Origin: Sulfurospirillum sp. UBA12182
GTDB taxonomy: Bacteria; Campylobacterota; Campylobacteria; Campylobacterales; Sulfurospirillaceae
Direction of reading: 5' to 3'
DNA length: 39,975 nt
NCBI GenBank assembly: GCA_002742765.1
Contig: DLUF01000048.1
Span: 1-39,975 of the forward strand
Shown here: piece after piece, positions 25,812 through 32,630 of the stretch
Layout of the letters: each line of letters starts with the position of its first letter
How positions within the stretch are numbered: the stretch's first letter is position 1
Notes under the pieces: model-generated
Database searches by the model: none
The model's input: only the letters and a program-made list of their open reading frames with translations
Told to the model about the DNA's origin: nothing
Translations under genes and position numbers: made by a program

Positions 25812-25883
25812 CAAGTATGTATATTTATAACATATTAAACTTATTCTTAAGTTAAAACAAATCTTTTTTAAAGCTCTTTCAAG

Positions 25884-25889
25884 TATAAT
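25884..25889 (+). promoter_or_regulatory. -10 box of the MerR-type regulator gene
   Basis: A perfect TATAAT lies 26 nt upstream of the TTG start at 25915, within the 125-nt divergent region shared with proV. Confidence 0.55.
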
Positions 25890-25914
25890 TTTTGAAAAAA
25901 ATGAAGGATATTTT

Positions 25915-26256
25915 TTGGCGCTCTTAGATAACAACAAACTAATTTTGCCCCTTAGCAGTATAGCTGAACTCTTAAGTGCAAAAGTGAGAACCTTGAAGAT
26001 GTATGAAGAGAAGGGTTTGTTCCCTAAAGAAGATGGAAAGATAAAAAAACTTTACTCAATAAATGACATTAAACTCATCTCTTTTGTTTACTACTTAGCA
26101 AGTGTAAAAAAGATTAATGCAAATGGAATCAAGTATATACTGGATATGTTAGAAAATAATATGGATGAAAAAAATAGGCATGATTTTTTAGAGTTGGTTG
26201 AAAAAAAGATGGAATTGCTCTCAGGTGTTGATGTAAAGGATGTGGAGATTTTTTAG
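25915..26256 (+). CDS. MerR-family transcriptional regulator
   Basis: This is a 113-residue DNA-binding protein. Residues about 12-80 form the MerR winged helix: LSSIAELLSAKVRTLKMYEEKGLFP is the helix-turn-helix, followed by the wing ending in LYSINDIKLISFV. A short C-terminal coiled coil completes it, and there is no separate effector-binding domain. The start is TTG 25915 with AAGGA 6-7 nt upstream; an ATG at 25901 is in another frame. It is divergent from proVWX and may repress it through the palindrome at 25795-25811. That target is inferred from position. Confidence 0.85.
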   Translation: MALLDNNKLILPLSSIAELLSAKVRTLKMYEEKGLFPKEDGKIKKLYSINDIKLISFVYYLASVKKINANGIKYILDMLENNMDEKNRHDFLELVEKKMELLSGVDVKDVEIF

Positions 26257-26264
26257 TCCCAAGA

Positions 26265-26326
26265 TAGATATCTATTTTATAAAAAGAGATTGGTTATATG
26301 CGGCTTATTGTAAAAATAGATATCTA
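26265..26326. repeat. Inverted repeat whose arms are themselves palindromes
   Basis: TAGATATCTATTTT (26265-26278) and AAAATAGATATCTA (26313-26326) are perfect 14-bp inverted arms around a 34-nt loop. Each arm also contains the palindrome TAGATATCTA. It lies between the MerR-type gene and tRNA-Phe. The 120 nt here hold no gene that I can support. Confidence 0.6.
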
Positions 26327-26376
26327 CAAAATCTTAAACTTGGTCAAATCTGTAATTTGGGATTTTCTAAAAGGAG

Positions 26377-26452
26377 TGGTGGCTTGAGGCGGAATCGAAC
26401 CACCGACACGATGATTTTCAGTCATCTGCTCTACCGACTGAGCTATCAAGCC
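26377..26452 (-). tRNA. tRNA-Phe (anticodon GAA)
   Basis: On the minus strand the acceptor arms GGCTTGA and TCAAGCC pair, followed by discriminator A and an encoded CCA. The D-arm (AGCTCAGTCGGTAGAGC), an anticodon loop with GAA in CTGAAAA and the T-arm GGTTCGATTCC are all in place. The length is 76 nt including CCA. A minus-strand TATACT (26470-26475) gives a promoter just upstream. Confidence 0.97.
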
Positions 26453-26469
26453 AACGTTTAAGAGATGAA

Positions 26470-26475
26470 AGTATA
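26470..26475 (-). promoter_or_regulatory. -10 box of tRNA-Phe
   Basis: TATACT on the minus strand is positioned 17 nt before the first tRNA base, a normal distance for a tRNA promoter with a short leader. Confidence 0.5.
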
Positions 26476-26546
26476 ACCAAATAACTTTAATATTAGCTTA
26501 TATTTGTTATGATTTAAAAAAATAAAATAAAGAAGGAAGATAAAAA

Positions 26547-27311
26547 TTGAAGTTTATTTCGTGGAATGTCAATGGTATACGTGCTATTGATAAGAAAGAT
26601 GCCTTAAAATGGGTAGATGAACAAGATATTGATTTTTTAGCTCTACAAGAGATAAAAGCAGAACCAAACCAAATGCCAACAACTCTTTTTTCAAAAGAGT
26701 TTAACTCTTTACATGTAAACTCTTCAAGCAAGAAAGGACAATCAGGTGTGGCGCTTTATAGTGCGATTGAGCCTTTAGCGATAAACACTGCAAAAGAGGT
26801 GGATATCTTAGATGAAGGACGAATCAATGAGTTTCATTTTGAAAATATCGTTTTTTTCAATGTCTACTTTCCAAATGGTCAAAGTAGTGAAGAAAGACTT
26901 GAGTATAAGATGGGTTTTTATGATAGATTTTTAGAGTATTGCCAAAATTTACGCAAAGAGGGAAAATCGATAGTTGTTTGTGGAGATGTAAACACAGCAC
27001 ACAAAGAGATTGACATCGCACGTCCAAAAGCAAATGAAAACACTTCAGGTTTTTTACCGATGGAGAGGGCTTGGATAGATAAATTTTTATCGCATGGCTA
27101 TATAGATACTTTTAGATATGTTCATGGAGATATTAAAGATAGATATTCGTGGTGGAGTTATCGTGCGAATGCAAGAGCAAATAATGTCGGATGGAGGATA
27201 GACTATTTTTATGTGAGTGAAGACCTCAAAGATAAAATCATAAATGCCCAGATTCATGATGAGATACTAGGAAGTGATCACTGCCCTATAAGTTTAGAAC
27301 TCAATCTTTAA
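26547..27311 (+). CDS. xth: Exodeoxyribonuclease III
   Basis: This is an AP endonuclease/3'-5' exonuclease of base-excision repair, 254 residues, cytoplasmic. All catalytic motifs of the exonuclease III family are visible: WNVNGIRA at the start, LQEIKA with the metal-binding Glu, YFPNGQ, GDVNTAHKEID with the Asp-Asn pair, WRIDYFYVS and the terminal SDHCPI with the catalytic Asp-His. The start is TTG 26547 with AAGGA about 9 nt upstream, and translation begins directly at the first beta-strand (KFISWNVNG). The stop codon is embedded in a 38-bp perfect palindrome. Confidence 0.95.
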   Translation: MKFISWNVNGIRAIDKKDALKWVDEQDIDFLALQEIKAEPNQMPTTLFSKEFNSLHVNSSSKKGQSGVALYSAIEPLAINTAKEVDILDEGRINEFHFENIVFFNVYFPNGQSSEERLEYKMGFYDRFLEYCQNLRKEGKSIVVCGDVNTAHKEIDIARPKANENTSGFLPMERAWIDKFLSHGYIDTFRYVHGDIKDRYSWWSYRANARANNVGWRIDYFYVSEDLKDKIINAQIHDEILGSDHCPISLELNL

Positions 27312-27341
27312 ACGGTAAAGATATCTTTACCGTTTAAAGAT
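27304..27341. terminator. 38-bp perfect palindrome at the end of xth
   Basis: The two 19-bp arms are exactly complementary, with the axis between 27322 and 27323 (centre AGATATCT). Each arm is also self-complementary (ATCTTTA and TAAAGAT around 5 nt), so the sequence can fold as one long hairpin or two small ones. It begins just before the xth stop. A terminator is the simplest reading, but no U tract follows. Confidence 0.6.
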
Positions 27342-27360
27342 AAATTTATCCAATAAAGAT

Positions 27361-27366
27361 TATAAT
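27361..27366 (+). promoter_or_regulatory. -10 box of the double-cubane reductase operon
   Basis: A perfect TATAAT lies 116 nt upstream of the ATG at 27482, so the transcript would start near 27373 and carry a leader of about 109 nt. Confidence 0.6.
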
Positions 27367-27372
27367 TTTTCA

Positions 27373-27456
27373 AATGCTGTTAGATCTCAGGCTGAGATAA
27401 GCATGAATGAAGCATTCCTCTTTTTTTCTTCTTTACATGTAAAACTTTCACAGCAT
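27373..27456 (+). promoter_or_regulatory. Structured leader with competing pairings and an attenuator-like hairpin
   Basis: The segment ATGCTGT (27374-27380) at the transcript start can pair with AGCAT at 27400-27404, closing an inner stem ATCTCA-GGC-TGAGAT (27384-27398). It can instead pair with AGCAT at 27411-27415, or with ACAGCAT at 27450-27456. GAATG-AAG-CATTC (27405-27417) followed by a T7 run (27421-27427) looks like a weak intrinsic terminator. The mutually exclusive pairings are typical of attenuators or riboswitches. I match no known riboswitch class. Confidence 0.4.
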
Positions 27457-27481
27457 AATTTTCTATAAAAAAGGATGGGTT

Positions 27482-28801
27482 ATGGGCGTAGAAGCACATA
27501 AAGATTTGTTAGGTAGTATCGGTGTTGATGTTGAGAGACATGCAAAGATGATGGGTATGGGGCTTGAAGCATATAAAAATCAGTTTATGAGCCAAGAAAA
27601 CAGACCAAAAGGTATGGAGTATTTTGATTGGTTTATGAGTGAGATTCAAGGGCAAAGAATCGCTGAAATCAATCAGTTAAGAGCTGAGAAAAAACCAGCA
27701 GTTGGTACATTTTGTATCTTTGTTCCTGAAGAGATAGTAACAGGAGCTGGTGGGGCGTGTTATGGACTTTGTGGAGGCTCTCCTGCGACGATACCTGACG
27801 CGGAAACTGAACTTCCAAGAAATATCTGTCCGCTTATCAAGTCTGCTCATGGATTTAAACTACAACGTACCTGTGCGTACACACAAAGTAGCGATTTTAT
27901 CTATGGTGAAACAACTTGTGAAGCAAAGAAAAAATCATGGGAAATCCTAGCAAAACACCACCCAGTACATGTAATGAATATCCCACATATGAAAAGAGAA
28001 AAAGATTTACGTATGTGGAAAGAAGAGATAGTTGAGTTTAAAGAGCACATCGAAGAAGTTACAGGGAAAAAACTAAGCTTAGAAGAGATGAAAGAGGGAA
28101 CTCGCATCGTTAATGAAAAAAGAAAAGCACTTTTACGTCTTGATGCACTTCGTGGAATGAATCCAGATGTAATGCCTATCAGTGGTAAAGATGGATTATT
28201 TGTTGTTCAAATGGGATTTTTAGATGACCCAGTGAGATATACTGAAAAAGTAAATGAACTTTGTGATGAACTAGAGCAAAGAGTAAGAGATGGTGTGAGT
28301 GTATTTCCTAAAGATACACCAAGACTTATGGTGCTAGGAACTCCATTTGCTCCGCCAAACTGGAAACTTCACAATGCAGTAGAAAACACTGGTGGTGCAG
28401 TTATCAATGAAGAATCATGTATTGGTCACCGTTATTTTAAAGACAATGTAAATTTAGATGGCGTAAATGATGAAGATACATTGATGGAAAGACTCATGGA
28501 GCGTTACGCTGAAATTGATTGTGCATGTTTTACGCCAAATACTCCAAGAATTGACAAAATCGTTCAAATGTACAAAGACAGAAAAGCTGATGGTGTTATT
28601 TACTATACGCTCTCATTTTGTCATACATATAATGTAGAAGCTCACCTTGTAACAGAAGCGTTAGAAAAAGAGGGTATCCCTTGTTTGGTCATTGAGTCTG
28701 ATTATTCGCCAGAAGATGCAGGTCAGATTAAAACCCGTGTAGAGGCATTTTTAGAGAGTTTAACTTTTAAGAAAAAAGCAACTGCGTTTAAAAATAAGTA
28801 A
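27482..28801 (+). CDS. Double-cubane-cluster anaerobic reductase (HgdB/BcrC-like, YjiM type)
   Basis: This is a 439-residue iron-sulfur reductase subunit related to 2-hydroxyacyl-CoA dehydratase and benzoyl-CoA reductase components. Cysteines sit at conserved-looking places: VGTFCIF, GGACYGLCGG, RNICPL, QRTCAY, ETTCEA in the N-terminal lobe, and EESCIG, DCACF and LSFCHTYN in the C-terminal lobe. Proteins of this group in Carboxydothermus carry a double-cubane [8Fe-9S] cluster and reduce small substrates after ATP-driven electron transfer from a dedicated activator. That activator gene follows here after 9 nt. The physiological substrate is unknown, and an acyl-CoA dehydratase would normally need two such subunits. 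The ATG has AAGGA upstream. Confidence 0.82.
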   Translation: MGVEAHKDLLGSIGVDVERHAKMMGMGLEAYKNQFMSQENRPKGMEYFDWFMSEIQGQRIAEINQLRAEKKPAVGTFCIFVPEEIVTGAGGACYGLCGGSPATIPDAETELPRNICPLIKSAHGFKLQRTCAYTQSSDFIYGETTCEAKKKSWEILAKHHPVHVMNIPHMKREKDLRMWKEEIVEFKEHIEEVTGKKLSLEEMKEGTRIVNEKRKALLRLDALRGMNPDVMPISGKDGLFVVQMGFLDDPVRYTEKVNELCDELEQRVRDGVSVFPKDTPRLMVLGTPFAPPNWKLHNAVENTGGAVINEESCIGHRYFKDNVNLDGVNDEDTLMERLMERYAEIDCACFTPNTPRIDKIVQMYKDRKADGVIYYTLSFCHTYNVEAHLVTEALEKEGIPCLVIESDYSPEDAGQIKTRVEAFLESLTFKKKATAFKNK

Positions 28802-28810
28802 GGAAGATTT

Positions 28811-29563
28811 ATGTTTTGGGGTGTGGATGTCGGTTCTACTTATACGAAGATAACTGGCATAGATGATAAGAAAAACATAATCGATACAGCAGTAATTCCT
28901 ACAATTGTCAATCAAGATGAGATAGTAAAAGAGTATTTAAGTAAAAAAAAGGTGGAGATGTTAGTCTCCACCGGCTATGGTCGCTATATGATAGAAGAGG
29001 CACTCTCTTGTCCCGTAATTAGCGAGATAAAAGCTCATGCAAAGGGTGCGCATTTTTTTGCTCCCAAAACGGAGCTTGTAATTGATCTTGGTGGGCAAGA
29101 TAGTAAAGTTATTAAGCTAGATTCTACTGGTGGCTTTGTAGATTTTCGTATGAATGACAAGTGTGCAGCTGGAACTGGAAAGTTTTTGGAAATCGCAGCA
29201 AACCGCATGGGTATAGGACTTGAAGAGTTTTCGCGCCTTGGATTTGAAGCGGATAAAGAACTGACTATTTCTAGTATGTGTGCAGTGTTCGCTGAGAGTG
29301 AAGTGATATCGCTTATCGCTAAAAAAGAGAGTGCAGCAAATATCTGTTATGGCGTACATGAATCCATAGCTTCACGTCTTGCTTCTATGGCGAAAAAATT
29401 TGCCGTAAAAAGTGAACATATCGTCTTTACAGGTGGTGGAGCTTTGAACCCATTTTTAAGATATCTTTTAAGTCAAAAACTTGAAAAAGAGGTCATAGCA
29501 CCAGCGCATCCACAGCTAATAGGCTCTATCGGTGCTGCACTTGCAGGATTAGAAGTTAGTTAA
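28811..29563 (+). CDS. ATPase activator of the double-cubane reductase (HgdC/YjiL type)
   Basis: This is a 250-residue ASKHA-fold ATPase. The phosphate-binding loops are visible: GVDVGSTYTK at the N-terminus, DLGGQDSK in the middle and FTGGGALNPFL near the end. The two cysteines that share one [4Fe-4S] cluster across the homodimer are in NDKCAAGTGKF and SSMCAVFAE. In this family ATP hydrolysis drives a low-potential electron onto the reductase partner. It is encoded immediately after the reductase, so the pair is an operon. Its stop codon lies in the loop of a hairpin. Confidence 0.9.
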   Translation: MFWGVDVGSTYTKITGIDDKKNIIDTAVIPTIVNQDEIVKEYLSKKKVEMLVSTGYGRYMIEEALSCPVISEIKAHAKGAHFFAPKTELVIDLGGQDSKVIKLDSTGGFVDFRMNDKCAAGTGKFLEIAANRMGIGLEEFSRLGFEADKELTISSMCAVFAESEVISLIAKKESAANICYGVHESIASRLASMAKKFAVKSEHIVFTGGGALNPFLRYLLSQKLEKEVIAPAHPQLIGSIGAALAGLEVS

Positions 29564-29596
29564 TGCTAACTTCTAATTTATAATTTAAATTAGAAG
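29549..29596 (+). terminator. Overlapping hairpins at the end of the reductase/activator operon
   Basis: TTAGAAGTTAG (29549-29559) pairs with CTAACTTCTAA (29566-29576) around the stop codon. CTTCTAATTT (29570-29579) can instead pair with AAATTAGAAG (29587-29596). The shared middle arm makes the two folds exclusive. There is little U tract. Confidence 0.5.
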
Positions 29597-29621
29597 ATAA
29601 TTGTTGATTTAGAAGGAGTAC

Positions 29622-29789
29622 TTAGATTGCTTTTTTATAACTAACTTTGTTATAGAACAGGATGTTTTTAGCTTTTTTGATGCTAAGACCTGATTTGGAG
29701 CAAGCAGTTGTAAACTCTTCACCACGTTTTAAAAGACCTATAAGGCTTTTTGTTTTTCTTTTTATACTTGTATTGTATAGTTCTGTCAT
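29622..29789 (-). CDS. Small basic 55-residue protein, possible helix-turn-helix
   Basis: This short gene begins at ATG 29789 with AAGGA 6-7 nt upstream and encodes 55 residues (MTELYNTSIKRKTKSLIG at the start). It is rich in lysine. The segment from EEFTTACSKSGLSIKKAKN has the rhythm of a helix-turn-helix, suggesting a small nucleic-acid-binding protein, though no family is recognised. It lies alone between the activator operon and the cold-shock gene and fills most of a 316-nt stretch that otherwise looks empty. The good ribosome-binding site and the codon usage resembling its neighbours support it as real. Confidence 0.55.
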   Translation of the reverse strand: MTELYNTSIKRKTKSLIGLLKRGEEFTTACSKSGLSIKKAKNILFYNKVSYKKAI

Positions 29790-29842
29790 TTTTTTCCTTT
29801 TTTAAAATAATGTTTCTGGGTAAATATAAGATGAAGAAAGTT

Positions 29843-29864
29843 TCAGCGACCTAAAAATCGCTGA
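29843..29864 (-). terminator. Hairpin behind the cold-shock gene
   Basis: TCAGCGA pairs with TCGCTGA across an 8-nt loop, 15 nt beyond the cold-shock stop. It is a short stem with only a modest U-rich tail, so termination strength is uncertain. Confidence 0.45.
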
Positions 29865-29879
29865 TATATGAAGGCGGGA

Positions 29880-30098
29880 TTAAAGAACAACTACGTTTTG
29901 TGCAAACGAGCCTTTTTCATTTTTACCGATTTCAAGAGAAACTTTTTGACCTTCGTCTAAACTTACTCTACCGTAAGATTTGCTTTGAACTTGTGAATAG
30001 TGAACAAAAATATCTTGTGAATTGTCATCTAATTGGATAAATCCAAAACCTTTTTCACTGTTAAACCATTTAACTGTGCCATTTTTTTGAGTAGCCAT
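29880..30098 (-). CDS. CspA-family cold-shock protein
   Basis: This is a 72-residue single cold-shock domain, an RNA-binding beta-barrel that acts as an RNA chaperone. RNP1 is present as KGFGFIQ and RNP2 as DIFVHYSQV. The N-terminus GTVKWFNSEKG is typical. The ATG has AAGGA about 9 nt upstream. The gap to murD is 184 nt and contains AT-rich promoter candidates such as TATACT on the minus strand, giving a long untranslated leader as is common for cold-shock genes. I find no other gene there. Confidence 0.95.
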   Translation of the reverse strand: MATQKNGTVKWFNSEKGFGFIQLDDNSQDIFVHYSQVQSKSYGRVSLDEGQKVSLEIGKNEKGSFAQNVVVL

Positions 30099-30282
30099 GA
30101 GGTACTTCCTTGTTGTTTATTTCTACGTATGAATGTAGAGGGTATTGAAAGTAGAATAGAAGTTTTAATTTTGAGAATGAAGAGTATAAATATTTTAAAG
30201 TATTGATAAAAAACAAACCAAGACGAAACTTAAATCATCTTTACGTTTGGAAGTATAGCCAAATAAAAAATTAAAAGCAAAT

Positions 30283-31476
30283 TTAGTTTTGAAGTGCTAG
30301 ATTTTTAAACATATTTCCTCGCTCTATATAAGAGCTAAACTGATCTAAACTTGCAGCAGCTGGTGAGAGCAGGGCGATAGTCTCTTTTGTGTGCATTGGT
30401 TTCATAAGCTCGATTGCTTTTTTAAGCTCACCACATGCATATACTTCTTTGCCTATTTTGTTAGCAAAATCTACTATTTTTTGCATGTTTGAGCCGATAG
30501 CAAATATCTTTACATGTAAAGGTTGTATTTCTAAGAAAAGCTCATCAAGTGGAGCTCCTTTATCATCGCCACCTAAGATGATGAGGATTTCTTTTTTTGC
30601 ATATCTTTTAAGAGCTTCTATGGTTGCATCTACATTTGTTCCTTTGGTATCATTGACCCAAACTCTTCCCATACTATCTTGAAACTCTTCAAGTTTATGA
30701 GCATCTGTTTTAAAAGAGTTTATAAGTGTATAGTCTATCTTTTGGCAAAGGATTTTTTGGACGCTTAAAGCCATGATTGCATCCATCAAAAATGGTCTTT
30801 GAAAATCTACATGTAAAGGCTCAATTCCCATTTTTTTTGCCAAATCTATCTCATCTTCATAAGTGATCTTCATAGCCACAGTTGGATAATCTTTATACTT
30901 TTGAGGCAAGATAACTACACTTCCCTCGCTCATTCTATCCATAGGACTTAACTTTGCATTTGCATACGCTTCAAAGCTTCCATGCCAACTTATATGATCA
31001 TCTTTTATAGGTAAAATTACCAGTATATTTGGTTTTGCTTTTTTTGTGTAGTGAAGCGTAAAAGAGCTAGTTTCAAGAAGCCAAAAAGTAGCATTTGTAT
31101 TGAGGTTTGCTAAAGGCTCTCCGATATTTCCACCGACTATGCCGTTATATTGAGCCAAGAGATGCCCTAGCATTTGTGTAGTAGTTGTTTTACCATTTGT
31201 CCCTGTTATCCATACTGAAGTAGGCATGACATCATAAAAATAATCATATTCACTTATTAAATTCTTTGCTTTTTTAACGAGTTCATGGTTGGGAGGAAAG
31301 CCAGGACTTGGGATTTCAAGATGGCTTATTTGTGGGTCAAAGAGCTTTGGTGGTAAAAGTTTGTTTCCAAATTCATCTTCTTTAGTCTCAAGAAATTTAT
31401 CATCAAAAATGAGACAATTTCGGAGTTTTGTAGCAAGAGCTCCTGTTGTTTTTCCATATCCAAAAAGCGATATCAT
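30283..31476 (-). CDS. murD: UDP-N-acetylmuramoylalanine-D-glutamate ligase MurD
   Basis: MurD adds D-glutamate to UDP-MurNAc-L-alanine in the cytoplasmic stage of peptidoglycan synthesis. The 397-residue protein has the ATP-binding [13 protein letters not shown] in the central domain, the ligase residues around [20 protein letters not shown] and the C-terminal [12 protein letters not shown]. It is somewhat shorter than the E. coli enzyme, mainly at the N-terminal domain, as seen in Campylobacterota. Its ATG overlaps the mraY stop by 4 nt, so translation is probably coupled. Confidence 0.95.
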   Translation of the reverse strand: MISLFGYGKTTGALATKLRNCLIFDDKFLETKEDEFGNKLLPPKLFDPQISHLEIPSPGFPPNHELVKKAKNLISEYDYFYDVMPTSVWITGTNGKTTTTQMLGHLLAQYNGIVGGNIGEPLANLNTNATFWLLETSSFTLHYTKKAKPNILVILPIKDDHISWHGSFEAYANAKLSPMDRMSEGSVVILPQKYKDYPTVAMKITYEDEIDLAKKMGIEPLHVDFQRPFLMDAIMALSVQKILCQKIDYTLINSFKTDAHKLEEFQDSMGRVWVNDTKGTNVDATIEALKRYAKKEILIILGGDDKGAPLDELFLEIQPLHVKIFAIGSNMQKIVDFANKIGKEVYACGELKKAIELMKPMHTKETIALLSPAAASLDQFSSYIERGNMFKNLALQN

Positions 31477-32537
31477 CGAAGTTTAATCTCCATAAGAGCT
31501 AAAAGATTTGACATGAGAGCAATTATCCAAAAGCGAACGATTATTTTATTTTCTGCCCAACCTTTTATCTCGAAATGATGGTGTATGGGTGCCATAAGAA
31601 AGATTCTTTTTTTCCTTGTTTTAAAGCTTCCTACTTGAAGTATAACAGAAACTGTTTCAAGCACAAATACAAAGCCGATGAGGATTAATAAAATCTCATT
31701 TTTTGAGATAATAGCCATATAAGCGATAAATGCTCCGATACTAAGGCTTCCACTATCTCCCATAAAAAGTTCAGCTGGATAGCAGTTATACCATAAAAAT
31801 CCGACAAGCGAACCGATAAGTGCAGCCGCTATGATAACTACTTCTCCTGAGTTACTTATCTTTGGTAAAAGAAGATAGGAACTAAGTCCTGCATGACCTG
31901 CTATATATACAAAAGTGCTTAGGCTTAATAGCGAGAAGATGGAAGGAACCGTTGCTAAACCATCAAGTCCATCAGTCAAATTAACAGCATTACTCGAAGA
32001 TATGATGACAAGAACCCAAAAGATAAGGGCGAACCATTCCATCTCCAAGATTGGATACTTATAAAAAGGAACATACAACTCATCACCTACGCCACTACCA
32101 AAAAAGATGAGGGTACTGACTAAAAGAGCACTGATACTTTGGAGAAAAAGTTTTCCTCTTTTGCTTAGCCCTGCTTCATTTTTATTTCCTAAAATTTTTG
32201 AGATATCATCTTTAACGCCGATAAGACCAAAGAGTAAAAGAGTCATGATACCACCGATTGCATAGACATTATCTAATTTGACACAAAGGATTGAAGCAAA
32301 AAGAGTAGAGCTGATGAAAAATGCTCCCCCCATAGTGGGGGTGTTGGATTTGCCTTGGTGTGATTTTGGTGCAAGAGAATAGATAGGTTGTTTTGCATTT
32401 TTAGCTTTTGCCCATCTTATAAACTTTGGAATGACAAATATAGATAAAAGAAAAGATAAAAAGAAAGCTATTCCCGCTCTAACTGTGATGTATTGTAAAA
32501 TGTTTAATGAGGTAAGTTCGTAAAACCAATAAAGCAT
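31473..32537 (-). CDS. mraY: Phospho-MurNAc-pentapeptide transferase MraY
   Basis: MraY transfers phospho-MurNAc-pentapeptide to undecaprenyl phosphate at the inner membrane, forming lipid I. It has 354 residues and about ten helices. The signature loops are all present: [19 protein letters not shown] with the catalytic Asp region, [12 protein letters not shown] and the HHHFEIKGW motif near the C-terminus. The ATG at 32537 has only a weak ribosome-binding site (GGA). It is divergent from gpmI across a 93-nt AT-rich promoter region. Confidence 0.96.
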   Translation of the reverse strand: MLYWFYELTSLNILQYITVRAGIAFFLSFLLSIFVIPKFIRWAKAKNAKQPIYSLAPKSHQGKSNTPTMGGAFFISSTLFASILCVKLDNVYAIGGIMTLLLFGLIGVKDDISKILGNKNEAGLSKRGKLFLQSISALLVSTLIFFGSGVGDELYVPFYKYPILEMEWFALIFWVLVIISSSNAVNLTDGLDGLATVPSIFSLLSLSTFVYIAGHAGLSSYLLLPKISNSGEVVIIAAALIGSLVGFLWYNCYPAELFMGDSGSLSIGAFIAYMAIISKNEILLILIGFVFVLETVSVILQVGSFKTRKKRIFLMAPIHHHFEIKGWAENKIIVRFWIIALMSNLLALMEIKLR

Positions 32538-32630
32538 ATAAGTTCCAAATAGTTATATTTTTATAAAAGCATTATTTTAGTAAAATATTACTTATAAGCT
32601 AATATAAATAACAAAATATAGAGGGAAATT

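Noticed and set aside
26240-26461. Plus-strand 73-codon frame over the inverted repeat and tRNA-Phe
   Set aside because: It runs through the tRNA gene on the opposite strand and encodes no plausible protein.
27383-27398. TPP-riboswitch-like CTGAGA in the reductase leader
   Set aside because: Only the CTGAGA hexamer fits; the other conserved thi-box segments are absent and the downstream genes are not thiamine related.
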